A DNA stretch of 64,000 nt from Phycisphaerales bacterium (GTDB taxonomy: Bacteria; Planctomycetota; Phycisphaerae; Phycisphaerales; SM1A02): the NCBI GenBank assembly GCA_029242715.1, contig JAQWTL010000020.1, positions 62,001 through 126,000 of the forward strand, given 5' to 3'. Below, one piece after another: positions 56,198-64,000 of this stretch. The notes beneath the pieces are model-generated. The model did no database searches. It saw nothing but the letters and a program-made list of their open reading frames with translations, and was not told the DNA's origin. The position numbers and the translations under genes are program-made. The number at the start of each line of letters is the position of its first letter. The first letter of the stretch is position 1.

Positions 56198-59005
56198 TCA
56201 GCGTGCGGACCAGTTGTCGAGCACGACCAGGACATCACCGATTCCGACGACGCCGTCACCATCCTGATCAGCCATGCAGTCTTCTTCACCGTCACACTGG
56301 TTGCCCCAGTTCTCGATGACTGCCAGGAGATCAGTGATGTCAACCTTGAAGTCATAGTTGACATCGCCTGGGCCAGGTTCCGAGCAGGTCTCGGTCTCGA
56401 AGCAGATATCTTCGCTGCAGGTGGATCCATCGTCCATAGTGACTGTCAGCGTCAGGCAGATCGACTGACCGTTCGGTGCATTGAAGAGCTTCGTGTCCAG
56501 GGGGTAGCTCTGGTAAGGCGGGAACGGACCCATGAAGGTGTTGGGAGTGATCGTCAAGCCGGAAGGACCGGTCAACTCGAGTTGCTGGATGTTGGAAGGA
56601 CCATTGTTGGCGAAACCAAACTCCAGGAACTGGTAGGTGCCATGCAGGTGATGCGAACGGCAGCTGATGTCGAAGAAGTAGGTCGTGAAGCAAGGCTCAG
56701 TGCTTGCAGCAGTCACGACGAGGTCACCAAGCATTGTCTTGTCCTGACCACTCATGTTGTCCTGGTAATCGACGAGGACACTGTCAGCAACGGTGCCACC
56801 GGTTGCAGGAAGACCTGCGAATCCGTAGATGTTGGAATATGGGGCAGGATTGTTCAGGTGCAGGGCATCGCCGCCAGCCCAGGCACGGTCAACATCTGCA
56901 TCCACACCACCGGACGTGTTGTTGCCGCCGGCCTGACCAACCCCGAACGTATTACCACTGGGGATCCATGTACCGTTGCTGCACTCGTACTCGAGCAGAC
57001 GGGACCTGTGAGCTACCAGGGAATCGAAGTTGACCAGGGAACGCTCTGCAAGCATCATCGTGCCGCGGGGAGTGAATCGCATGTCTGCAACTGGAGCACT
57101 CCAGTTGGTGCTGCCATAGCTAGGCAAAGAGATCTCAAGGGTCTCGAGACCTACAGGCATGCCGGTGGCATCGAGCTGGACGGACCAGATCTCGTTGGCG
57201 TTCGCAGATGAGCCGGAGTCTACGCTCTCGTTCCACATTGAGAAGTAGAGACGTCCAGCATGGACCTCGACAGCCAGGGGACGATCGCCAAGTGCTACAG
57301 GACCAGCAGAACCGTTCCAGGCAGCAGCAGGATCGAAAGCGTCAAGAATGTTGCCTGCGGTATCGAGACGGTAGATGAGACCATCCTCGATGTTGCTGAC
57401 GAAGAAGACCTGGTGATCACAATCCCATGTGATGCTGCCGAGCCCGGCACCATTGTTGGGAAGTGTTGCAAAGACACTGATGTCACCGGTGAGACGGTCG
57501 AGTCGGTACACGGCACCCCAGCCACCTGAGCCGACGTAATCGAAGTTCCAGGAACGCGTGCTGCTGACGAAGATGTCGCCATCTTCATCCACGGCTACAC
57601 CGAAGACACTGCCAAGCTCCCACTGAGTCCAGTCAGCATCGCTGTAACGATTCAAGGAGAACCAGCTGTCCAGGGGTGCACTGTTGACACCACTGAGATC
57701 GAAGACCTTGACGACATGGCCGCCAAAGATGTTGGGGGATGCGGTTTGAACAGCGATCTGACCGTTACCGAAGACCTGTGAAAAATCAGGATCGATGTAG
57801 GCAGGACGTCCAGCACACTGGGCACCAGGAACGATGATGCAATCGTCTCCACTTGGAAGATCGCATTCAACCTGAGGATCGGTGCAGAGAACACCAGGAC
57901 CATACCAGTAGCCACTGGGAAGATTCTCACACTGGACCTGCAGAACCTGGGCGCAGATCCAACCAAGATCCGCATCTTCGTAGCAGCAAGCACCAGGAAC
58001 ATCGCCGGATGGGCCACAGTCAACCTGAGGATCGGTGCAAAGAACGGCAGGGCCATACCAGATACCAGCAAGGGTTTCGCAATCGATGGCGTTGACTTCG
58101 ATGCAGTTCAGAGTTCCATCAGCATCCTCGTAGCAGCAGGCACCTTTGTCATCGCTCGAAGAACCACAATCAACCTGAGGGTCGGTGCAGAGAACGCCCA
58201 TTCCATAGAAGGTGCCATTCACATCAAGGCAATGTTCCGGACTCAGTTGTACACAGATCCAACCAAGATCCGCATCCTCATAGCAGCAGGCACCCTCTGG
58301 ATCCGGTGGCAGGTCACACTCGACCTGTGGATCCGTGCAGAGGACGCCTGGGCCATACCAGTAGCCATTGACGTCAATGCAGAATTCCTCAATCGTGTAC
58401 CAGCAGACGAAACCGAAAGTCGGATCGTCATAACAACAGGCACCAGGATCGTTGTTCTGTGGTTCGCAATCGACCTGAGGATCCGTGCATAACACACCGG
58501 ATCCATACCAGTAACCATTGACATCGAGGCAATGCTCTTCGATCAACTCTGCACAGATGACGTTATTATTGGCATTCTTGTAGCAGCATGCTCCCTTTTG
58601 AACTGGCAGATCGCATTCAACGTGCGGGTCTGTGCAGTCCACACCTGCGCCGTACCAGTAACCACTGACATCGATGCAATGCTCCTCGATGAGCATGGCA
58701 CACACGAAGCCGAAATGGTCGTCCTCGTAACAGCAGGCACCTTCGATATTGCCAGGCAGGTCGCATTCAACCTGTGGCTCGTTGCAATTGACATAAGGGC
58801 CATACCAGTATCCCTGGTAATCCAAACAGACATGCTCTGTGAGCATTTCACAGACCATTCCGTTGCCCCAGTACTCATGGCAACAGGCCCCTTCAGGCTC
58901 ATTTGAAGCGGCGTAGGACGTCGAAGCAACGGAACAGGCCAGGAGGCCGATCGTCGACCAGATAATGGCACTGTGGGATTTGCGATTGTTATTCACTGTG
59001 TTCAT
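56198..59005 (-). CDS. Secreted protein with seven Cys-rich repeats, propeller and dockerin-like tail
   Basis: About 935 residues. A signal segment (SAIIWSTIGLLACSVASTSYA), then seven tandem repeats of about 50 residues (58,890 down to 57,830) each with the pattern GACC...C......C...GxWYGxGxxCTDPxVxC: for example GACCYEDADLGWIC and LDVNGYWYGPGVLC. Each repeat has six or so Cys, probably three disulfides. Next come a six-bladed-propeller-like region (NIEDGLIYRLDTAGNILDAFD; GSVFGVAVDEDGDIFVSS) and two EF-hand-like repeats, ending DVLVVLDNWSAR without the usual Cys. Starts possible: ATG 59005, GTG 59014, GTG 58996 (GGAG 9 bases before the last). Confidence 0.9.
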   Translation of the reverse strand: MNTVNNNRKSHSAIIWSTIGLLACSVASTSYAASNEPEGACCHEYWGNGMVCEMLTEHVCLDYQGYWYGPYVNCNEPQVECDLPGNIEGACCYEDDHFGFVCAMLIEEHCIDVSGYWYGAGVDCTDPHVECDLPVQKGACCYKNANNNVICAELIEEHCLDVNGYWYGSGVLCTDPQVDCEPQNNDPGACCYDDPTFGFVCWYTIEEFCIDVNGYWYGPGVLCTDPQVECDLPPDPEGACCYEDADLGWICVQLSPEHCLDVNGTFYGMGVLCTDPQVDCGSSSDDKGACCYEDADGTLNCIEVNAIDCETLAGIWYGPAVLCTDPQVDCGPSGDVPGACCYEDADLGWICAQVLQVQCENLPSGYWYGPGVLCTDPQVECDLPSGDDCIIVPGAQCAGRPAYIDPDFSQVFGNGQIAVQTASPNIFGGHVVKVFDLSGVNSAPLDSWFSLNRYSDADWTQWELGSVFGVAVDEDGDIFVSSTRSWNFDYVGSGGWGAVYRLDRLTGDISVFATLPNNGAGLGSITWDCDHQVFFVSNIEDGLIYRLDTAGNILDAFDPAAAWNGSAGPVALGDRPLAVEVHAGRLYFSMWNESVDSGSSANANEIWSVQLDATGMPVGLETLEISLPSYGSTNWSAPVADMRFTPRGTMMLAERSLVNFDSLVAHRSRLLEYECSNGTWIPSGNTFGVGQAGGNNTSGGVDADVDRAWAGGDALHLNNPAPYSNIYGFAGLPATGGTVADSVLVDYQDNMSGQDKTMLGDLVVTAASTEPCFTTYFFDISCRSHHLHGTYQFLEFGFANNGPSNIQQLELTGPSGLTITPNTFMGPFPPYQSYPLDTKLFNAPNGQSICLTLTVTMDDGSTCSEDICFETETCSEPGPGDVNYDFKVDITDLLAVIENWGNQCDGEEDCMADQDGDGVVGIGDVLVVLDNWSAR

Positions 59006-59394
59006 CTCCAACACGGGGTTTGCACTTGATGTTCAGGACATGACATCATTTGCCACCTTGCTCGAGTGCCCGCGGCCTTGTGTGCTGGCTCCATACCAGC
59101 CAAGGCATTGGGTTCGAGGACCTGCTCAATAGGTCTCTGCACAGCAACCGTGAATCTCACACATGAATACCCTTTTCATGTGGAATTTCTGTATTTGGCA
59201 GCCCCCCAGGGCCTGAAAAGGCCACCTCCCGAAAGGCCCCCAGAAATTGCAGGCCGAAGCTTCGAAATGGATAAAAATCCGTGATTTGCTGACAGATCCT
59301 CCCTGGAACGTTCGCAGCCCCGGTAACAGGACACTGTTCCTTTGTATGGGCAGCGTCCACCAACGAAACGGGACCCCTTTCAGGAGTGATCATC
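59006..59394. other. Divergent promoter region, 390 bases
   Basis: Between the Cys-repeat gene and the 59395 gene. Contains a small inverted repeat (CACATGAA...TTCATGTG near 59158-59180) and a CT/AG-rich stretch, but no RNA gene or clear operator. It presumably holds two divergent promoters. Confidence 0.45.
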
Positions 59395-60909
59395 ATGACC
59401 CTCGCACGCACTACTGCCCTGTCGATCTGCTTTCTCTCGAGTACCGCTCTCGCTGATCTCGCAGCCCCCTCATCCACCATCATTACACCCGACTCCGAAT
59501 ACCTGGCCATGCTCCAGGCACCTGAGGGTGGCGTGTACGCCATCGGTCAGATTCGAACCGATGATTCAGGCCATCGGGATGTTCTTGTCAATCGGATATC
59601 ACCGGACATGGAAAATGCCTGGAGCCTCGTCATGGGCGGAAGCCAGGATGAGAATGACGATTTGCTTGATGTTGCCGCTGGTGCTGATGGCGATCTCTTT
59701 GTACTAGCCAAACTTCGGGACTTCGATGAAGAGGGTCATCACAAGACCCATGTCAATACCTACCGAATCAATCCGGAGGGTGAGGTTGTCTGGACTCACA
59801 CCAGTGATTCACTCGGCCTGACAGGCTATTGGCCTTCAACTGAGAAGACCCGCCTGGCCACCTCGACTGCCGGCCGCACATGCATCATGGAAAACGTCGT
59901 TTATGAGTCGATCCAGGTTCGATCACTTGATGCCGACGGCAACCTGGAATGGGACAAGAATTACATGATCGATGGCGTCACCAACACGATCATCGGTCTG
60001 GAAGTCACCATGAACGATTCTGGTGAAACCCTGGTTGGCGGGTTGATCGCAGGTGGTGATTCCGCAGGACAATTCGCCATGTCCATTGCCCCGGATGGAA
60101 CGCACCAGTGGACTCACCTCTTTCCCTGCGAAAGTAATGCTGGCGGCCCGCATTGTGTTATCAAAGTTGATTCGGATGGAAACTGGATCATTGCCGGAGA
60201 ACTCAGCGAGATTGACAACAGCCTGTCTCTCTATGCTGCCACGATGACTCCCTCAGGAACCGTTTCCTGGCAGAGCCAGTACAGTGAATTTGACAAGCAA
60301 CTGTTCCTCCATGGCATGGATGTAGGACCGGACAATGCCGTAGTCCTCGGCAGCACTTCACAGTGGCACAACGGCGATATCTGGAAGCGTACCCAGGTGG
60401 TCTTGAAATTTGATGCCGCTGGACAGCTTGAATGGTCCCGCAAGAACTTCACCCCAAACATGTTTGAGAATAATGCTGTGACCGGCATCGCCTGCGGAAC
60501 CAACGATCTCATCCATGTATCGGGTTACTACTATGGCGACGAGGGCAGTTTGGCACAGATCTGTTCAACGATGAATTCAAGTGGTGAAGTCACCAAGGCC
60601 ACCGCATGGAATCCCAGCCAGAGCAGTGATCTTACAAGTGACGTTGTCATCGATGAAAATGGAGACACCTTCCTCTGTGGCAGGACCAATCCCCAAGGCA
60701 GCAGCCACGAGTTTGATGGCACGGTCATAAAAGTCACGAACTGTGTCGCAGATATCGATGCCAATGGTTCGGTGAACATCATTGATCTACTGACCTTGCT
60801 CTCGGTCTATGGAAGCTACGACCTGGGCGCAGATCTGGACCAGGACGGCAGCGTAGGTGTCACTGACCTGCTCATTCTTCTTGAGCAATGGAACATCTGC
60901 AACGCCTGA
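59395..60909 (+). CDS. Secreted beta-propeller protein with dockerin-like repeats
   Basis: About 504 residues. Signal peptide (MTLARTTALSICFLSSTALA). The body is a repeat protein resembling SBBP/PQQ-like propellers: DEYLAMLQAPEGGVYAIGQIR-type blade starts, DGDLFVLAKL, DADGNLEWDKNYM and NNDNAVVLGSTSQWH-type strands recur. The C-terminus has two EF-hand-like units (DIDANGSVNIIDLL; DLDQDGSVGVTDLL) ending WNICNA. ATG 59395 has AGGAG at 59382-59386. Ligand unknown. Confidence 0.85.
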   Translation: MTLARTTALSICFLSSTALADLAAPSSTIITPDSEYLAMLQAPEGGVYAIGQIRTDDSGHRDVLVNRISPDMENAWSLVMGGSQDENDDLLDVAAGADGDLFVLAKLRDFDEEGHHKTHVNTYRINPEGEVVWTHTSDSLGLTGYWPSTEKTRLATSTAGRTCIMENVVYESIQVRSLDADGNLEWDKNYMIDGVTNTIIGLEVTMNDSGETLVGGLIAGGDSAGQFAMSIAPDGTHQWTHLFPCESNAGGPHCVIKVDSDGNWIIAGELSEIDNSLSLYAATMTPSGTVSWQSQYSEFDKQLFLHGMDVGPDNAVVLGSTSQWHNGDIWKRTQVVLKFDAAGQLEWSRKNFTPNMFENNAVTGIACGTNDLIHVSGYYYGDEGSLAQICSTMNSSGEVTKATAWNPSQSSDLTSDVVIDENGDTFLCGRTNPQGSSHEFDGTVIKVTNCVADIDANGSVNIIDLLTLLSVYGSYDLGADLDQDGSVGVTDLLILLEQWNICNA

Positions 60910-61018
60910 TTTCATCCCCCAACCCATCACTCCACGCGTCCCTGGCATGGGGTTCCTTGTAAAGAGGGCCCCACGCCGGGGTCGTTTCATGTCATGGTGC
61001 CGGTCGCATGAATACACG

Positions 61019-61050
61019 ACAACGCCCTGTCCACCTGGCCGGGGCGTTGT
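61019..61050. terminator. Hairpin between convergent propeller and sulfatase genes
   Basis: A 9-bp stem ACAACGCCC/GGGCGTTGT with a 14-base partly paired loop, followed by TCATTCATCC. Confidence 0.7.
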
Positions 61051-61054
61051 TCAT

Positions 61055-62494
61055 TCATCCCTGGTCTGATTTGTCCGGCTGTGGAAGTCGCCCTGGTTCA
61101 CGGACCCCCCGGCCTTCCCGCTTGACGAGATTGTCACCCAGATCAACGCGAGCAGCCTCGACGAGTTCAAGCATCCTGGCGACAACCTCCGGGTTCGCAT
61201 GCTGAACATCGGTCGTCTCACCTGGATCAATCTCGACATCGTAGAGCGCCAGATCCTGCTTCATGCCATAGGTGTATTTGGTGGGTTTGCCACCAGTTCC
61301 GCCTGGACGACCTTCCATGGATCGATACGTATGAGGCAGGTGCAGCTTCCAACGACCCCAGCGAATGGCTTCCAGATTGTTTCGCCCGTAGTAGAAGAGG
61401 TAGACCTCCTGCGGTGATTCAGCACCGGATTCACTGACGAGCACTGGCAGAGCATCACGGCCGTCAATGGGTCGAGTGGGCAGATCTGCCCCGACGATGC
61501 CAGCAACGGTTGGCAGAACATCAATCGTCATCCACATGGTGTCATTCACATGACCTGGCTGAACATGCCCTGGCCATCGGGCAATACAGGGAACCCGAAC
61601 GCCGCCATCAAATGTAGTTCCCTTGGCTTCACGAAGATGGGCCGTGGTGCCAGCATGATCGCCATAGTTGATCCAGGGGCCGTTGTCAGATGCGAAGATC
61701 ACGAGGGTTTCATCCGAAAGCCCTTCTTCTTCAAGAGCCTCGAGGATCTGGCCAACTGACCAGTCGATCTCCTGCATCACGTCACCGTAGAAGCCCTGTT
61801 CACTGCTTCCCTTGAAATCTTCATCTGCACCCAACGGCACATGAGGCTGAGGATGAGGCACATAGAGAAAGAACGGCTCATCAGCATGTCGATGAATGAA
61901 ATCAACCGCGCCCTCGGTGAGGCGTCTGGTGATGGCATCCTGATCGTCGTAATCCTCAACGATTTCGATCGTCTCATCACCACGAATCAAAGGAAGCTTG
62001 GGCCAGTTCTTCGGGGTCACGGGGTGGCCGGGCCACATGTCGTTGGAATAGGGAATGCCAAGGTATTCATCGAAACCATGGTGCACCGGCAGGAACTGCT
62101 TGTGATGTCCAAGATGCCATTTTCCAAACATGCCTGTGGCGTATCCACGTGATTTGCAGATCTCCGCCAGCGTCGTCTCGTCTTCGTGAAGCCCATGCTT
62201 TGCAGAAGGCGCCAATGCGCCATGAATGCCAAGACGGTTGGGGTAACAACCCGTCAACAATGCTGCTCGAGATGCAGAACAGACTGGCTGGGCGACATAG
62301 AACCTGGTGAAACGCGTTCCATCACGTTCCATCTGGGACAGATTGGGCATCTCCCAACCAGTAGCTCCCTGGGAGGGCAGATCACCCCATCCCATGTCGT
62401 CCACGAATACCACCACGATATTGGGGCGCTCCTGCCGGGATTCAACCGGGGCGCCCATGCCGAGACACAGAACCATCAAGCTTAGATTGAACAT
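61055..62494 (-). CDS. Secreted arylsulfatase
   Basis: About 479 residues of the alkaline-phosphatase superfamily. A signal peptide (MFNLSLMVLCLGMGAP), metal site NIVVVFVDDMGWGD, then the catalytic loop PVCSASRAALLTGCYPNRLG, whose Cys would be converted to formylglycine. GMFGKWHLGHH and FASDNGPW follow. The core is C-S-A-S-R, not C-x-P-x-R, the form accepted by anaerobic-type maturases (anSME). The likely substrate is a sulfated polysaccharide. ATG 62494; the frame extends to 62566, but only the inner start has a signal peptide. Confidence 0.92.
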   Translation of the reverse strand: MFNLSLMVLCLGMGAPVESRQERPNIVVVFVDDMGWGDLPSQGATGWEMPNLSQMERDGTRFTRFYVAQPVCSASRAALLTGCYPNRLGIHGALAPSAKHGLHEDETTLAEICKSRGYATGMFGKWHLGHHKQFLPVHHGFDEYLGIPYSNDMWPGHPVTPKNWPKLPLIRGDETIEIVEDYDDQDAITRRLTEGAVDFIHRHADEPFFLYVPHPQPHVPLGADEDFKGSSEQGFYGDVMQEIDWSVGQILEALEEEGLSDETLVIFASDNGPWINYGDHAGTTAHLREAKGTTFDGGVRVPCIARWPGHVQPGHVNDTMWMTIDVLPTVAGIVGADLPTRPIDGRDALPVLVSESGAESPQEVYLFYYGRNNLEAIRWGRWKLHLPHTYRSMEGRPGGTGGKPTKYTYGMKQDLALYDVEIDPGETTDVQHANPEVVARMLELVEAARVDLGDNLVKREGRGVREPGRLPQPDKSDQG

Positions 62495-62572
62495 GCCCCC
62501 CAGCCTACCTTGGATCGAGCGATGAGAGGGTGGAGTCCACTGCTCCCTCACCCCTGTTGGTAGCATGATTCC

Positions 62573-63793
62573 GTGAATATCATCAATACCATCATGAAAC
62601 CCGTTTCAATCATCATGCTTCTGGGGATGCTGCTCGCCGGGTGCCAGGCCAAGGAAAAATGGTACCGGGGCAACACACACACGCACACCTACTGGAGCGA
62701 TGGTGATGCAGCCCCTGACCAGGTAGTGGCCTGGTATGTCGACCATGATTACGACTTTCTTGTCCTGTCGGATCACAATGTGATGCAGCAAGGTGAACGC
62801 TGGCATCCAATCACGGAAACCGGAAGCCTTCCGCTTACGCAGCAGCACGTGGATCTGATCGAAGAACGATTCGAGCCCGGTTGGGTCGAGATTCGTGAAC
62901 GTGACGGTGTCCGGGAAATGCGATTGAAGACACTCCCCGAACTCCAGGCTTTCTGCAAGGAAGAAGGACTTGTTCTCATCCCTGGTGAAGAAGTAACAGA
63001 TCGCTGGAACAAGAACGAAGTCCATATCAACGCGATCAACAACATCGAGGTCATCCCTCCTCAGCATGGTGACTCTGTACAGGACACGATCCAGCGCAAC
63101 CTCGATGCAATCGCAGAACATGGACGAAAGCATGACCGTCCTGTACTTGGACATGTGAACCATCCCAACTTCGTCTGGTCATTGACCGTGGAGGACATTG
63201 CTTCCATTCGAGGGGAACGATTCTTCGAGGTCTACAACGGTCACCGCAGCGTGAAAAACCATGGGGATGCAACTCATCCCTCCACTGATGAACTCTGGGA
63301 CCTGGCCCTTGTCGAACGACTGGCCAATGGTGCTGGCGATGGTGAACTTCTCTACGCTGTCGCCACGGATGACGCACACAACCACCACGGCAACAACCTC
63401 CATTCCATCCCGGGTAGAGGCTGGATCATGGTGCATACGGATGCCTGTACACCCGAGTCGATCATTCCAGCCATGAAACGTGGCGACTTCTACGCATCAA
63501 GCGGTGTGAATCTGAATGGCATTTCGGCCGATGGTCGACGCCTGAGGCTCTGGATTACGGAGCAGCCCGGAGCGACGTACACGACCGAGTTCATCGGAGT
63601 ACGTCGGAGTGATGATGGTGAATGGACAAAGCCCGGCGTACTCTCAACCGTAGTGGGCACGAGTGCCACCTACGAATTCACCGGTGACGAACTCTATGTT
63701 CGCCCCCGTGTGACATCGTCTCTTCCACATCCAAGGCCGTACAAGGAAGGCGATCGACAAATGGCCTGGGGTCAGCCGGTGCGTCCCGGCTGA
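62573..63793 (+). CDS. PHP-domain lipoprotein (metal-dependent phosphoesterase-like)
   Basis: 406 residues. The signal peptide ends in the lipobox LLAGC. Catalytic PHP landmarks: YRGNTHTHTYWSDGDAAP, then DFLVLSDHN and LIPGEEVTD, HVNHPNF and VATDDAHNH, the expected His/Asp clusters for a tri-metal site. Starts GTG 62573 or ATG 62594; neither has a strong ribosome site. PHP lipoproteins of this type are common in Planctomycetota, with unknown substrates. It is divergent from the sulfatase gene and converges with the next gene after 7 bases. Confidence 0.88.
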   Translation: MNIINTIMKPVSIIMLLGMLLAGCQAKEKWYRGNTHTHTYWSDGDAAPDQVVAWYVDHDYDFLVLSDHNVMQQGERWHPITETGSLPLTQQHVDLIEERFEPGWVEIRERDGVREMRLKTLPELQAFCKEEGLVLIPGEEVTDRWNKNEVHINAINNIEVIPPQHGDSVQDTIQRNLDAIAEHGRKHDRPVLGHVNHPNFVWSLTVEDIASIRGERFFEVYNGHRSVKNHGDATHPSTDELWDLALVERLANGAGDGELLYAVATDDAHNHHGNNLHSIPGRGWIMVHTDACTPESIIPAMKRGDFYASSGVNLNGISADGRRLRLWITEQPGATYTTEFIGVRRSDDGEWTKPGVLSTVVGTSATYEFTGDELYVRPRVTSSLPHPRPYKEGDRQMAWGQPVRPG

Positions 63794-63800
63794 CCTTCGT

Positions 63801-64000
63801 TCAGCAGATGCCCCAGGCTCCAAGAACAACCAGAATGTCATCGATGTTGGTAGCGCCATCACCGGTGATGTCACCATCAGCAGTTCCCCAGGCATCGAGA
63901 ATGACCAACAGGTCATTGATATCAACAACGCTGTCGTCGTTGGTATCCCCATTGCATTCGCATTCATCGGGAACCTCATTCCCGTTGTTGTCCAGGCAAC
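63801..64000 (-). CDS. C-terminal end of a secreted dockerin-like protein (partial)
   Basis: The frame enters from the right edge and ends at TGA 63801-63803. The visible 66 residues contain PDECECNG, then two EF-hand-like repeats (DTNDDSVVDINDLLVIL; DITGDGATNIDDILVVL), ending AWGIC. This is the same C-terminal tail as on six other proteins in the window. The rest of the protein lies outside. Confidence 0.85.
   Translation of the reverse strand, partial: CLDNNGNEVPDECECNGDTNDDSVVDINDLLVILDAWGTADGDITGDGATNIDDILVVLGAWGIC

Noticed and set aside
57830-58890. Possible CRISPR-like array suggested by regular spacing of similar sequence
   Set aside because: The regularity comes from seven imperfect protein repeats of about 150 bases in an open reading frame, not from identical short repeats with unique spacers.

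Overview
The window reads as a stretch of chromosome from a Planctomycetota bacterium, most likely class Phycisphaerae. Four observations support this. At least seven secreted proteins end in paired EF-hand/dockerin-like repeats that finish near Trp-Gly-x-Cys. Two proteins end in PEP-CTERM-like tails (Pro-Ala-Pro, hydrophobic stretch, Arg run). There is a DUF1800/DUF1501 gene pair, and SecA is enlarged to about 1,390 residues. LptE-like and BamD-like genes indicate an outer membrane, and motA/motB indicate a flagellar motor. I saw no rRNA, tRNA, CRISPR array, transposase or phage gene. The assignment rests on sequence character only, not on a search.

Layout. 1-5.7 kb: motB (cut by the left edge) and motA on minus, then an envelope-biogenesis run on plus (BamD-like, LptE-like, ftsH). 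5.7-8.1 kb: a two-domain cupredoxin-dockerin protein and a UvrC that lacks the usual C-terminal HhH domain, both minus. 8.2-11.9 kb: a Cys-rich small lipoprotein, dihydroorotase, rpsB and tsf. 11.9-15.5 kb: a minus operon of TIM-barrel isomerase, gamma-glutamyltranspeptidase, FmdB-like protein and a CpcT/CpeT-family lipoprotein. 15.6-21.6 kb: a DUF4442 protein, a multipass membrane protein and the giant secA.

22.0-31.0 kb is the most system-like part. It holds a copper P-type ATPase, then a tight plus-strand run: DUF1800, DUF1501, an HMA-domain lipoprotein, a beta-propeller lipoprotein, a small His/Met-rich YtkA-like lipoprotein and a MauG/CcpA-type di-haem enzyme. The last six genes have gaps of 48 bases or fewer, or overlap. 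I infer an extracytoplasmic copper-linked oxidation or maturation module.

31.1-37.1 kb: a choice-of-anchor-B/dockerin protein, a DUF393-lipase maturation factor fusion, an unexplained AT-richer gap, a PEP-CTERM-like protein and a small lipoprotein. 37.3-40.6 kb: a feoA-feoB-small membrane protein-Rossmann/DUF2520 operon behind a Fur-box-like palindrome. 40.6-45.2 kb: 3-hydroxyanthranilate dioxygenase, a small zincin, a PEP-CTERM-like protein, a TPR lipoprotein and a thioredoxin-domain protein, with an 11-bp tandem repeat and an odd pyrimidine-rich block between genes. 45.4-48.0 kb: an M6 peptidase-vWA-dockerin protein. 48.1-52.8 kb: a four-gene minus catabolic operon (TIM-barrel isomerase, Tm-1-like UPF0261, creatininase family, FAD oxidase). 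52.9-56.1 kb: a conditioned-medium-factor-like hydrolase overlapping a P-domain/dockerin gene, and a short pyrophosphatase-like gene. 56.2-64 kb: a secreted protein with seven Cys-rich repeats, a second secreted dockerin protein, a sulfatase, a PHP-domain lipoprotein and the 3' end of another dockerin protein.

Most gene ends, especially convergent ones, carry strong stem-loops. Start codons were often moved inward from the longest frame on the basis of Shine-Dalgarno sites or signal peptides, as noted in each entry.
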